A stretch of DNA of 64,000 nucleotides from a marine gamma proteobacterium HTCC2148 (GTDB lineage: Bacteria > Pseudomonadota > Gammaproteobacteria > Pseudomonadales > Halieaceae): positions 14,730 through 78,729 of the forward strand of contig DS999227.1 of the NCBI GenBank assembly GCA_000156295.1, given 5' to 3'. A model generated the notes under the pieces. It saw nothing but the letters and a program-made list of their open reading frames with translations. It was not told where the DNA came from and searched no databases. Every line of letters starts with the position of its first letter. Position 1 is the first letter of the stretch. Positions 28,129 through 37,025 of this stretch are shown in pieces. Both the position numbers and the translations under genes were made by a program.

Positions 28129-28725
28129 TCAACTCACCCCTTCGAGCGCAGTTAAAACATCCGCCAGATTCCAAACATCTGCGTATTTTGCGTGCATGTC
28201 AAAAAGGTTCGCCTCGTGCGCGTCACTATTGCGATCACCTACCGCCTCTCGTGGAACCACCACCCGGTAGTCGTACTGCAATCCGTCGACCACGGTGGCT
28301 CGCACGCATCCACTTGTTGTAAGTCCGGTAACCACCAGAGAGTCGACCCCCTTTGCCCTTAACATGCTATCGATATCAGTTGCTCTGAAAGCGCTTGCCC
28401 AGTGTTTCTCAATCACCGGCTCGCCAGGCTCAGGGCTCAAGCGCTGATCCACTTTCACCCAGCGGGAGTCAGCAGTCAGTACGTTCAATGCTGGCACACG
28501 ATCCCGAAAAACACGCGCCTGGCTCTCGTTGTGGTAGACCACAGAAGTAAAAAACACCGGGCGCTGCTGCCGCCGAAATGTCTCCAACAACATTTTATTG
28601 GCAGCCACCACCTCGGGGCAGGCGCACCCGAGAGGGCAGTCAGGGTTGGTAAAACCCTCGATCATATCCACTAGCAAGAGTGCTGGACTTTTGCCCAAGC
28701 CAAGAGACTCCCTGTTAAGATCCAT
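28129..28725 (-). CDS. Isochorismatase-family amidohydrolase (N-carbamoylsarcosine amidase/maleamate amidase-like), copy 1
   Basis: 198 residues with the catalytic triad Asp20 (LLLVDMIEGF), Lys107 (EKHWASAF) and Cys140 (TTSGCVRAT). The arrangement fits N-carbamoylsarcosine amidase, maleamate amidase and ring-opening ureide hydrolases rather than true isochorismatase. It would release ammonia (and carbon dioxide if a carbamoyl group) from an amide. Its position between an alpha/beta hydrolase and a FAD monooxygenase, with racemase-family genes downstream, recalls the lower nicotinate pathway. However, the 2,5-dihydroxypyridine dioxygenase expected there is absent. Confidence 0.86.
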   Translation of the reverse strand: MDLNRESLGLGKSPALLLVDMIEGFTNPDCPLGCACPEVVAANKMLLETFRRQQRPVFFTSVVYHNESQARVFRDRVPALNVLTADSRWVKVDQRLSPEPGEPVIEKHWASAFRATDIDSMLRAKGVDSLVVTGLTTSGCVRATVVDGLQYDYRVVVPREAVGDRNSDAHEANLFDMHAKYADVWNLADVLTALEGVS

Positions 28726-28728
28726 GCT

Positions 28729-29541
28729 CTAGTACTCCCTGGATTTATTTCGAGTGCTAAAAAATTCACGAAGAATCACTGCCATTTCTGGCGCATGCTG
28801 CTCACAAGCATAAGTGCCCGCACCTTGCGGCAACGTCGCCGTATGCCCATCACGCAACAGCGCAAGGGTTGGGGCTACTGCGGTTTTCAGCAAGTCCTCA
28901 TCACCCGCAAAAGCGAGTACCGGGCAGGTAACGGCAGCCACCTGCCCAGCGAAATCCTGGGCGCATACCGCGCGGTACGAGGCCTGGTAGGCGTCTCCAC
29001 AGGACAATGCACTGAGCACTTCCCGCTGGATAAGCTGCACAGGCACACAGCGCTCCTTGCCTGAAATTCGTTGCCACATCGCCAACAAATGACTGCCGTC
29101 AACCTGCGCCGGCAAAGTGCTGGCTTTTGCAGGTAATGCCTGACGTTGCGATTCGCTCAACAATGTAGGTCCACAAAGGGCGAGCGCAGCAAAACGCTGG
29201 GGTTGTTCCACCGCCATCTGTACGCCGATAGCAGCGCCAGTGTGGTGACCAAAGAGCATGCACTCCTCGACGCCCACTGCCTGCAGGAACTCCAGCAATT
29301 GATTGGCAAAAGCAGCGACAGTGCACTCTTGCGTCAGAGCATCGCTCAGGCCAAAACCCGGTGTATCGGGGGCGATAAGATGAAATTGATCGGCCAATTG
29401 CGACATCAACGAAAGATACATTGCCGAGTGGCTAGGCGTCTGGTGCAATAAAACCAGCCGCGGACTGCGCGGGTCACCCGCATAACGATAATGAACCTGC
29501 CCACTACCGGTTTGCGCGTAGGCTCGCCCGATAGATTTCAC
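28729..29541 (-). CDS. Alpha/beta-fold hydrolase with histidine at the nucleophile position
   Basis: 270 residues of the alpha/beta hydrolase fold. The oxyanion region is LLHQTPSHS and the late acid is in FAGDEDLL. At the nucleophile elbow the usual GxSxG reads GHHTG, so residue 100 is His instead of Ser. A candidate general-base His follows in EQHAPEM. The protein may be a lyase, a cofactor-independent oxygenase-like enzyme or an inactive member. Its end is 3 bases before the isochorismatase start, and it overlaps the ALDH end by 4 bases, so it is part of the same operon. Confidence 0.8.
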   Translation of the reverse strand: MKSIGRAYAQTGSGQVHYRYAGDPRSPRLVLLHQTPSHSAMYLSLMSQLADQFHLIAPDTPGFGLSDALTQECTVAAFANQLLEFLQAVGVEECMLFGHHTGAAIGVQMAVEQPQRFAALALCGPTLLSESQRQALPAKASTLPAQVDGSHLLAMWQRISGKERCVPVQLIQREVLSALSCGDAYQASYRAVCAQDFAGQVAAVTCPVLAFAGDEDLLKTAVAPTLALLRDGHTATLPQGAGTYACEQHAPEMAVILREFFSTRNKSREY

Positions 29542-30977
29542 TGTTCTTCCAGCGCCAGGCTAACCCACTTGAGCTCAGTAAATTCTTCTGTGCTGTATTT
29601 ACCGCCGCTGCGGCCAATACCTGACATCCCATAACCTCCTATGGGTGCCAGGGCATTGCTCTGGAAAGAGTGCATGCCTATGTGCACGCTGCCCGCGCGA
29701 ATCTGTTTTGCTGCGGTGAATCCCCACTGCACGTTATGGGTCAGCACCGCTGCAGATAATCCGAAGTCGCTGTCATTGGCGACAGCAATAGCTTGTTCGA
29801 GGTCATCAACCGCCACCACCGATGCCAGCGGACCAAAGCTTTCATCGCGCCACAAAGTGCTGTCTCTCGCGGGTTCCAGCACCACGGTAGGTTGCAAGGT
29901 CAAACCATGCTCAACCTCACCTCCGGTAAGTAGCGTCGCCCCTGAGGCCAGAGCAGACTCGATATGCGCTAACACCTTCTCCAGCGCGCTTCGGTTTATC
30001 AGCGGGCCGTAACGGCTTTTTTCGTCACGAAGATCACCCAGTTGGATATTTTCACAATGAGCTTTGAGCGCCGCCAGGAAAGCCTGCTCAATCTCTCGTT
30101 CAACGACGATCCTCGAATTGGCCATGCATATTTGTCCGGCATGGGTAAAAATTCCCTGGGCTGCTATTTCTGCGGCCTTCACCGGATCCGCATCACGCAA
30201 CACCAACAGCGCACTCTTGCCACCCAGTTCGAGCTGGCAGCGACGCATATGTTTCATGGACTGAGCACCAATGGCAATTCCCGTCTGCGTTGATCCCGTA
30301 AGGGCAATGCAATCAACCTGCGGATGATCTACCAGAGGTGCGCCGCACTCCTCGCCGAAACCAGTGATCACACTCACTGCTGCAGAAGGCACTCCCGCAT
30401 CGAGCAGTAATTGCCCAAAAGCCAAGGCGGTGAGCGGCGTTTCCTCAGAGGGTTTAATTACCACACTGTTGCCAGCCGCCAGCGGGAATGCCGTCATTTT
30501 AGTAAGCAGCGACAAGGGGGCATTGTAAGGGGAAATAACAGCGACAACTCCCATTGGCTCACGAAACACCATGGAAATGCGCCCAGGACTATCATTGGGA
30601 AAAGTGTCACCGTAAAGGCGCCGGGCCTCCCCCGCCGCTGTTCGCAACAAATCGATCGTGTAGGCAATCTCTCCCTTCGCCTTAAGAATAACGCTACCAC
30701 TCTCATCGATCAGCTTATCAAGAAATCGACCTTCGCCCTCAGCTGCTACGATATCGGCAGCTCGCAAAAGGCATGCTTCGCGTTCTCGTGGTGCCAATGC
30801 TGACCAGGACTCGAAACCCCGTCGAGCGCAGGTAACCGCAGCGCTTACATCATCGGTCGCAGCCTGCGCCACACGAGCCATCGGTGTCTCGGTTGCGGGA
30901 GCCAATACATCAAAATACAGTCCAGATGCTGAAGGCTGCGTTATTCCGCCGATAATCAGATCATGTTGATCCATCAA
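29538..30977 (-). CDS. Aldehyde dehydrogenase, vanillin/salicylaldehyde dehydrogenase-like
   Basis: 479 residues with SPYNAPL (Asn), KPSEETP, TGSTQTG, LELGGKSA (Glu), GQICMANSR (catalytic Cys), and ESFGPLASV. The C-terminal GMSGIGRSGGKYSTEEFTELK is typical of aromatic or short-chain aldehyde dehydrogenases. It oxidises an aldehyde to an acid with NAD(P). It overlaps the alpha/beta hydrolase start by 4 bases and follows the acyl-CoA dehydrogenase-like gene by 13 bases. It is different in sequence from the ALDH at 4478-5968, so the window has two aldehyde oxidation steps or two substrates. Confidence 0.91.
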   Translation of the reverse strand: MMDQHDLIIGGITQPSASGLYFDVLAPATETPMARVAQAATDDVSAAVTCARRGFESWSALAPREREACLLRAADIVAAEGEGRFLDKLIDESGSVILKAKGEIAYTIDLLRTAAGEARRLYGDTFPNDSPGRISMVFREPMGVVAVISPYNAPLSLLTKMTAFPLAAGNSVVIKPSEETPLTALAFGQLLLDAGVPSAAVSVITGFGEECGAPLVDHPQVDCIALTGSTQTGIAIGAQSMKHMRRCQLELGGKSALLVLRDADPVKAAEIAAQGIFTHAGQICMANSRIVVEREIEQAFLAALKAHCENIQLGDLRDEKSRYGPLINRSALEKVLAHIESALASGATLLTGGEVEHGLTLQPTVVLEPARDSTLWRDESFGPLASVVAVDDLEQAIAVANDSDFGLSAAVLTHNVQWGFTAAKQIRAGSVHIGMHSFQSNALAPIGGYGMSGIGRSGGKYSTEEFTELKWVSLALEEQ

Positions 30978-30990
30978 AGTAATGCCTTAC

Positions 30991-32262
30991 TTAACGTGTG
31001 CCGAATTGTGCCTGCTCGCTGCCTTCAATTTCCATCTGGGCAGCCATTAGTCTACCGCGTTCCGCTGGAAAAGCCTGAACCAGTCCCATACACAGATCTC
31101 GCAAGGCACGAGCGGGCACGCCATGGTTCCCAGTACCTCCACCTGTGCCGTTGGCCTTGACGCAATAGGTTGCCAACTTAAAGGCTGACTCCGCCACCAC
31201 GCCTTTGCATAGGCGCCAACGCTTGACCACTTCTTCCTTAGAAAGAATCGGAGAATCGCTGCTCTCTAGGTCAACCTGACGACGCAGCCAGATAGAGGCG
31301 GTCTCGAGCTCGACCAACATATGCCCTATAAGCTCTTGCTGGAATGGCGCTGTACCCACCGGTTTGTCGCTGTCAGCAAATGTTTTAGTGCGCAGTTGAT
31401 CAATTGTGTAATTGTAAAGGCTATGTGCCGCTCCAAGATAGCAGGCGATTCCCGCTACCTGGTTGCCCACAAAGCTACCCCGGCTCATTTGCATGCAGCG
31501 CGTAAATGCCGCCGGTATTGCCAGCGCATCAACTGCAGCAACAAAAACGTCCTCGAGGATAATGCCGTGAGTCGCGGTACCACGCATTCCAATGGCATCC
31601 CAGTGTTCTCTCTCGCTGACGCCCTGGGCATCCTTGTCCACAAAAAATGTGCACAAACCCGCCGCCGTATCATGTCCCTCGAGCGAGGCAGTGACCAGAT
31701 ATCGATCCGCCACTCCGGTTGCGCAGCCAAAAGACTTCACGCCCGTAAGGCGGTATCCGCCCTCTACGGGCTTGGCGCGAGTACCAATGGTGATCGCCGC
31801 ATTTTCTGACTTTACTGATTCACTGGCAAAATTAGCCAACCACTTGCCCTCGGTTCCCATGGTGTGCAGTACCTGTTCTGCAAACGCGCGTACCGCAGGA
31901 GCTTCCTCTTCGTTAAAAAGGCCTTCATCAAGTGCCTCCAGCGCCAGAAGGCCCCGCGAAGCAGAGCTGCAATGAAAGAAGAATGTTAATGCCGTTGAGG
32001 GACAGGCGGTTGCGATGGCAAATGTGGCTGCACACAAGTCTCGCAAGCCGCCGCCAAGGCCGCCATAAGATTCAGGCACAATAAGCCCAAGCAACCCCGC
32101 CTCACTCAGCGTTTTAATATGAGGCACATGGAACTCACCCTCTGCATCCACCGCGGCAGCCTGTTGCGCCAGTGCGGGCAATACGCTCTCGACTCGCTGC
32201 GCCCTGGCGAGTTCCTCCGCTGACATGTTTTCAATAAATGCCTGACCGGTAAGTTGCTGCAT
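30991..32262 (-). CDS. Acyl-CoA dehydrogenase-fold flavoprotein
   Basis: 423 residues with the three-domain acyl-CoA dehydrogenase layout: an N-terminal helical part (LGLIVPESYGGLGGGL), a middle beta domain (KSFGCATGVADRYLVTASLEG, MRGTATHGIILEDVFV) and a C-terminal helical domain with KANGTGGGTGNHGVPARALRD. The usual catalytic Glu is not obvious, and the GTGG segment resembles the flavin monooxygenase branch (DszC/HpaB-like) of this superfamily. It could oxygenate a ring or dehydrogenate a thioester. It sits between an RCCR-like protein and an ALDH in a tight operon. Confidence 0.82.
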   Translation of the reverse strand: MQQLTGQAFIENMSAEELARAQRVESVLPALAQQAAAVDAEGEFHVPHIKTLSEAGLLGLIVPESYGGLGGGLRDLCAATFAIATACPSTALTFFFHCSSASRGLLALEALDEGLFNEEEAPAVRAFAEQVLHTMGTEGKWLANFASESVKSENAAITIGTRAKPVEGGYRLTGVKSFGCATGVADRYLVTASLEGHDTAAGLCTFFVDKDAQGVSEREHWDAIGMRGTATHGIILEDVFVAAVDALAIPAAFTRCMQMSRGSFVGNQVAGIACYLGAAHSLYNYTIDQLRTKTFADSDKPVGTAPFQQELIGHMLVELETASIWLRRQVDLESSDSPILSKEEVVKRWRLCKGVVAESAFKLATYCVKANGTGGGTGNHGVPARALRDLCMGLVQAFPAERGRLMAAQMEIEGSEQAQFGTR

Positions 32263-32280
32263 AGCCTAATTCTCCTTGGC

Positions 32281-33033
32281 TTACTCGTCTTCGCCGATGA
32301 GCAGTGCCCGCTGCGCGGCCACAGCATCTTCACCGATCATGGATGTAATACGCTCCCAAACTGGATCTACGTCCGGGTTGAAAATAATCTGCTTGTTCGC
32401 CAGGTTGCGAGCTCGCAACTGTGCGGTATTGATACCGGCACATGCCGACTCCGACACGCCCTTATTCAACACGTTAAACCAGTGTTTCATATAGGCTTGT
32501 ACCGTCGATTCAATACCACTAAAGGCTTCTTCTGTTGCTCGCTTTGCCAGCATCCAGGGCGACATGATTGCATTCTGCCGCGGCGAAAGATGCGCCACGC
32601 TCAGGCCATCTATGGCACCTCCTGTTTCAAAGGCATCGGTGAGCGGTGCAAATACCTCGTCCATATAGGCAAGGTTGCTACCTAAATCCAGCCGCGGAAT
32701 AAGGTCGAGGTGAAAAGCGAAATGCTCTCCTGCTTTTACCGAGTCCAGTGTGAAGTGAGGTACTGCACTGTCTCCCGGCGTAAACGCAAACAGCATGTGG
32801 CTGTCCAACTGAATAGGCTCCACTGCCAAGGAACAGGTCACCACTCGAAACAGGGGACTGCCGGTAAACAAACGCACATTGCCAACCTCTCCCTGCACCA
32901 TAGGCAATTGACTCAACAGAGGCATCCACGGCCTGTCTCCCTCGCTTTTGCACTCAGTCAGGCCCAGCTCGGTCACCACGCTGTGCAGCGTATCGCTGAA
33001 CAACTTTTCCGGCAGAGATCGCTTATCACTCAT
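32281..33033 (-). CDS. RCCR/ferredoxin-dependent bilin reductase superfamily protein, copy 1
   Basis: About 250 residues from the ATG at 33033 with GGAG seven bases upstream. The core PHFTLDSVKAGEHFAFHLDL followed by IPRLDLGSNLAYMDEVF matches the plant RCCR/bilin reductase pattern. Arabidopsis RCCR has PNF...E, then L-DLPHRKDL-NPDYL. At the acidic position that RCCR fills with Glu, this protein has Asp. The downstream segment SPRQNAIMSPWMLAKRATEE and a C-terminal NPDVDPVWERI parallel the RCCR C terminus. These enzymes reduce linear tetrapyrroles with electrons from ferredoxin. Bacterial RCCR-like proteins outside photosynthetic organisms are little studied. The substrate here is not known. 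Confidence 0.7.
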   Translation of the reverse strand: MSDKRSLPEKLFSDTLHSVVTELGLTECKSEGDRPWMPLLSQLPMVQGEVGNVRLFTGSPLFRVVTCSLAVEPIQLDSHMLFAFTPGDSAVPHFTLDSVKAGEHFAFHLDLIPRLDLGSNLAYMDEVFAPLTDAFETGGAIDGLSVAHLSPRQNAIMSPWMLAKRATEEAFSGIESTVQAYMKHWFNVLNKGVSESACAGINTAQLRARNLANKQIIFNPDVDPVWERITSMIGEDAVAAQRALLIGEDE

Positions 33034-33137
33034 TATTTTCTCCATTGAGGGGGCACTGGAAACAGTAACTAATATTGCCGTTCAGTCTGAACCGGGCAGC
33101 GTTATGCAGCCTTGATATTTCTCAATTGTGCTGCGCG

Positions 33138-34820
33138 CTATGGACAGCGCACTATTGCTGAAGCCAGGTCCCAGGGACGATTGGCCAGCAAGTCTGTATT
33201 TTGTGAAACCACTTTATGCGCAGCGTTTGCCGGACGCAGGGTCACTGCATTAACACCGGCCGCGCTATCACAGCGATGCCAGATTGGCTGGCTCAGCAAA
33301 CCGTCAAACTCTCGTTCTTGCCACTCTGTCATCACTGTAAAATCTGTTTGCAACTCGGTAGCAAAACCCGGGCCGTGCACCAAGCTGTCAGCAGCTACCA
33401 GCAAGTTAATGCGATTCTCGGCGGAGCGTTCCAACAAACCATTGTGTAACTCCCAGTCTTCCAGCGGCGACAGCGGCACTGCCGCAACTTCCACCCCCGA
33501 CATCGCCAGCAAACGGAAAGTCTCAGGGTAAATCGAATCATCGCTGGTAAGCACTGCCAACCGCCCAAAAGGCAATTCAAGAGAAATAAACTCATCTGCC
33601 AACTCGCTCCAGGCAAAGCGCTGTGAATGATGCACCTGACCCTGGCGCAGCAGTAAGCCGTCGCTACCCAGAACCACTGCACAGTGTTGCCAACCATCGT
33701 TATTTGCGGGTAACACCAGGGACGTAGTAAGGAAAGCCTCCCCACAAAGCAACGGCAATGTGGCCAGCACTTTTAAAGAAAAATCTGCAGCACGCTCAGG
33801 GTCTGAGGGATCTGGAATCATAGGCGGCAAAGCGATCAGTTGCGCACCCTGCGCGCGGGCAGTAGCAATATGTTCCATTGTTTCATCAAGGTTTATAGCA
33901 CTGTGCGACGTCACCACGGCAGCGTGTAATACACTCACCCCGTTCATTGCTGGCAGTGACTGCCCAGCCGGATCCTCGGCGATGGCGATATATAATTCTG
34001 GTCGACGGCTGGCAAAAACATCCGTCCCATCGGGCCTGCGCTTGTTATCGGCCAACGCAGGCTCGATATCAGCGAACACAAAACCTTCCTCGTCAGGTGA
34101 CGCCATTGCGAGCACTGTTCCATCCGGCGCAACAATCTGACTCTCGCCGGCACCGTTTAAAAACTGCGGTGGAATACCGGTGCCCGCACTAATGGCACCC
34201 ACCATCGCTTCCGGCACCAGCGGTCCCACCTTGTTTGCTGCAACCACAAACACCTTGTTTTCGCCAGCTCTAACCGGAATATGCAGGGAGGCCTCGTCGG
34301 TAGCAAAGGAATTAAGGCTGTTAAGAATGAGCTGAGCACCTTCGAGAGCGAGGCAGCGCGGAGTTTCGTTAATAACCCCATCCATACAGGCGTAAAGACC
34401 TACTCTGCCTACAGCAGTTTCAACGACTGGACCCTCACTGCTCGCACGTTGAAGAAAATCATTTTCGTGCCCGATATAAATCTGCTTGGTATTGTCTGCG
34501 AGCAATTTTCCGGTATCGGAATACAAAAGACTGGAACCGGTCGCTTCACCGTGCTCTCGCTGCACGGTACAGTTAACCACTACGTGAATTTTTAGCTCTG
34601 CCGCTTTGCTAGCGATCGCTTCAAGAAAAGATCCATCCAAGGGCACTGACACATCGAAGCAATGCTGTTTATCGTCATACCAGGATAAGTGGTTACAAAA
34701 TTCGGGCAGCACCACCAAATCAGGATCGCAGCTCTTAGTTTGCTCCAGCCAATGCAGGCAGCTTGCCAGGTTGGTCTCAAGATTTGCCCCAATATGAAAT
34801 TGCGCCACTGCAACACGCAC
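33138..34820 (-). CDS. Tandem-domain carbon-nitrogen hydrolase, copy B
   Basis: About 560 residues from a GTG at 34820 (VRVAVAQFHIGANLETNLAS) with GAAGG about eight bases upstream; a longer frame above this has non-coding composition. The first nitrilase domain has Glu40 (VVLPEFCNHLSWYDD), Lys112 (NTKQIYIGHEN) and Cys145 (LYACMDGV). In the second domain both Glu (ALPPM) and Cys (TSDDSIYPE) are lost. It parallels copy A (8609-10306) across its whole length, including ANKVGPL, GAGESQIV and the C-terminal NxxLMSEQTDL/KVVSQNTDL ending. Amide hydrolysis of a pathway intermediate is likely. It heads the leftward run that ends at the TonB receptor. Confidence 0.85.
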   Translation of the reverse strand: MRVAVAQFHIGANLETNLASCLHWLEQTKSCDPDLVVLPEFCNHLSWYDDKQHCFDVSVPLDGSFLEAIASKAAELKIHVVVNCTVQREHGEATGSSLLYSDTGKLLADNTKQIYIGHENDFLQRASSEGPVVETAVGRVGLYACMDGVINETPRCLALEGAQLILNSLNSFATDEASLHIPVRAGENKVFVVAANKVGPLVPEAMVGAISAGTGIPPQFLNGAGESQIVAPDGTVLAMASPDEEGFVFADIEPALADNKRRPDGTDVFASRRPELYIAIAEDPAGQSLPAMNGVSVLHAAVVTSHSAINLDETMEHIATARAQGAQLIALPPMIPDPSDPERAADFSLKVLATLPLLCGEAFLTTSLVLPANNDGWQHCAVVLGSDGLLLRQGQVHHSQRFAWSELADEFISLELPFGRLAVLTSDDSIYPETFRLLAMSGVEVAAVPLSPLEDWELHNGLLERSAENRINLLVAADSLVHGPGFATELQTDFTVMTEWQEREFDGLLSQPIWHRCDSAAGVNAVTLRPANAAHKVVSQNTDLLANRPWDLASAIVRCP

Positions 34821-34895
34821 GCTCTTTGCCTTCACCCTCTGATATCCTTTTATGCCTATTAAACGCCAGCTTAATGGGGCCCGACACCGTCCCGA

Positions 34896-34909
34896 ATGAC
34901 ATTTGTCAA
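34896..34909. promoter_or_regulatory. Fnr-like dyad between nitrilase B and the divergent membrane gene
   Basis: ATGACATTTGTCAA contains the symmetric TGAC-N4-GTCA. It is centred about 82 bases upstream of the nitrilase B GTG and 84 bases upstream of the ATG at 34986. Three similar sites with the same offset lie in the 38.5-40.8 kb region, suggesting a common Crp/Fnr-family regulator. Confidence 0.42.
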
Positions 34910-34985
34910 AAGCACCGGAGGCGCCAGGGCTATAATCCATTGACGAGAATAAAAGGGCCGCCCAAGGCCTGCAACCGGAATCCGG

Positions 34986-35648
34986 ATGAACGAGTACCTG
35001 CTGTTAAAATTTGCCCACATCCTGGCCTTTGTCTACTGGCTTGGTGGCGACCTGGGTACCTTCCTGGCGAGCCGTCAGGTCGTTAACCGCGAGAACTCCC
35101 CAGAGGCCCGCCATGTAGCCCTGAAGATCATGTTGGCCTGCGACATGGGACCAAAACTTTCCATGCCTTTGATACTGCCCCTAGGCATTCACCTGGCAGC
35201 CTACGGCGGATGGCTACCGATTTCGTTCGCTGCGCTGTCGGCTATCTGGCTGCTGGGTCTTTATTGGTTCACAGTGGTACTGGTGCTATACCTTAACGAA
35301 GGCAAGTCGTTTACCGCTCGTTTATCCCGTGCGGACTTCTGGTTTCGTATCGTTTTTGCCAGTTCCCTGGGTCTATGGACTCTGGTCTCCCTCGCTTCTA
35401 GTCTGGGCATGGCGCCCTGGATCGCTACAAAACTATTAATTTTTGTAGCTCTGGTTGCCTGTGGTGTATTTATCCGCATTAACCTTGCCCCCTTTGTCAG
35501 CGCATTTGCTGATTTGATGACTCATGGCCCCAGTGAAGACAACAACAGCACCATGGAGCGGTCTATCGCCCGCTGCCGACCCTGGGTTTGGTGCATCTGG
35601 GGTGGCCTGTTCATTAATGCCGCTCTAGGCCTGCGTATCGTCGGTTGA
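34986..35648 (+). CDS. Membrane protein of the CopD/DUF2269 type
   Basis: 220 residues with five or six hydrophobic helices. The first carries LKFAHILAFVYWLGGDLG, where the histidine is the kind of residue used as a heme or metal ligand in CopD-like and DUF2269 proteins. Other helices lie near residues 56-76, 82-103, 118-140, 143-165 and 200-218. The function is unknown. It starts a rightward pair with the MFS transporter (gap of about 50 bases) and is divergent from nitrilase B. Confidence 0.68.
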   Translation: MNEYLLLKFAHILAFVYWLGGDLGTFLASRQVVNRENSPEARHVALKIMLACDMGPKLSMPLILPLGIHLAAYGGWLPISFAALSAIWLLGLYWFTVVLVLYLNEGKSFTARLSRADFWFRIVFASSLGLWTLVSLASSLGMAPWIATKLLIFVALVACGVFIRINLAPFVSAFADLMTHGPSEDNNSTMERSIARCRPWVWCIWGGLFINAALGLRIVG

Positions 35649-35699
35649 TCCAAGCCAATACACAGGGCGTAGCAACAACAAAACCAGTTGGACAATAAT

Positions 35700-37019
35700 A
35701 TGACAAGTATCAGTGCTGGCACGGTTGCACAGTCCCGCTTTCTCGGCATCGCACTCAATGACGGCGTAGCCCGCGGCCATATGCAAAGCTTCTACCTTGC
35801 CTGCTATGCAGCGATCATGCTCGCTACCTTCATACCGCAAACACAACCCTTCCTCCTCGACGAGGTACTGGGTCTGGAGCGCTCTCGCCAGGGTGTTGTT
35901 AGCGGCAACCTGAATTTCTGGGGTGAAATTGTCATCATCCTGACGGTAGGATTGTGGGGCGGACTTTCCGATCGAATAGGACGCAGGGCCGTCACCGGTA
36001 TGGGCTTTATGCTGATCGCAGCAGGAATTCTTCTCTATGGTTTGGTAGAGGATATTCCCAGCCTACTTCTGGCAAGGGTGGTGTATTCGGCCGGGATTGC
36101 CGCAGTCAGTACCATGATTATCACTCTGATGGCGGATTACGCTAGTAATGCAAGCCGTGGCAAAGCCACCGGTTATCTGGGCATTATGAACGGGCTGGGC
36201 GCTATGACTGCAGCCCTCTTCTTGTTGAAATTGCCCGCCATCTTTAAGGGACGCGGCCTGGATGCAAGTGAGTCGGCCCTGGCTACGTATGGCAGCATGG
36301 CCATTGTGACCTTGCTCATCGGACTGGTGATGTTCATCGGTCTACGCAAAGGTAAAACCCATGCGTCTGAAGAAAGAGCTCCGCTACTGAAGCAAATGCG
36401 TGAAGGCCTGGCGGAAGCCCGCCGGCCATTGATTGCCCTCGCTTATGCTGCATCATTCGTTTCCCGGGGAAACCTGGCGGTAGTCGGTACCTTTTTTACC
36501 CTGTGGGCATCGGTTTATGGCACTCAGGAATTGGGCATGAGCTCCGCTGAGGCTCTGAGTAAAGGTGGTGGCGTGCTGGCGATTTCCTATATGGCATCGC
36601 TGCTCTCAGCACCCATATTTGGCATTATGTCAGATCGCATAAAGCGCACCAGCGCGCTGGCGATCACACTGCTGATTGGAGCTGTAGGCTACGGCAGTAC
36701 TTTCTTTTTACAAGATCCGTTCAGTGTCGCAACGATTGCCTGCCTGATTCTGATCGGCATGGCGGAAGTCGGCTGTATCATCACCAGTGGCGTACTTATT
36801 GCCGAACAAGCCCCGGACAGACTCCGCGGTTCAATAGTGGGTTTGTTCACGCTCTGCGGCGCGGTGGGCATTCTGGTCGCCAGCATTGTGGGTGGCTACC
36901 TGTTCGACCACTGGATGAAAACTGGACCCTTTGTCTTCTTCGGTGCCATTTCAGCCCTGGTACTGGTCTGGACCTTAGCTCTGCAATTTCGTCATCCAGA
37001 CGCAGCGCCCAGCACCTGA
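35700..37019 (+). CDS. MFS transporter, copy B
   Basis: About 440 residues with twelve predicted helices. The loop 2-3 motif is GGLSDRIGRRAVTG, and the N terminus SRFLGIALNDGVARGHM matches the MFS copy A N terminus. The central loop is charged (KGKTHASEERAPLLKQMREG). Substrate import or product export is inferred. The ATG at 35700 is preferred over the in-frame TTG at 35688, because a GGAC element lies just upstream of it. It ends 6 bases from the convergent SDR copy B. Confidence 0.87.
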   Translation: MTSISAGTVAQSRFLGIALNDGVARGHMQSFYLACYAAIMLATFIPQTQPFLLDEVLGLERSRQGVVSGNLNFWGEIVIILTVGLWGGLSDRIGRRAVTGMGFMLIAAGILLYGLVEDIPSLLLARVVYSAGIAAVSTMIITLMADYASNASRGKATGYLGIMNGLGAMTAALFLLKLPAIFKGRGLDASESALATYGSMAIVTLLIGLVMFIGLRKGKTHASEERAPLLKQMREGLAEARRPLIALAYAASFVSRGNLAVVGTFFTLWASVYGTQELGMSSAEALSKGGGVLAISYMASLLSAPIFGIMSDRIKRTSALAITLLIGAVGYGSTFFLQDPFSVATIACLILIGMAEVGCIITSGVLIAEQAPDRLRGSIVGLFTLCGAVGILVASIVGGYLFDHWMKTGPFVFFGAISALVLVWTLALQFRHPDAAPST

Positions 37020-37025
37020 AGCAGG

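Noticed and set aside
24015-29541. Standard nicotinate degradation (nic) gene cluster
   Set aside because: Amidase, alpha/beta hydrolase, FAD monooxygenase and maleate-isomerase-like genes resemble nicF, nicD, nicC and nicE. However, no 2,5-dihydroxypyridine dioxygenase (nicX) or nicotinate hydroxylase is present, the isomerase-like proteins lack the catalytic cysteines, and the hydrolase lacks the serine.
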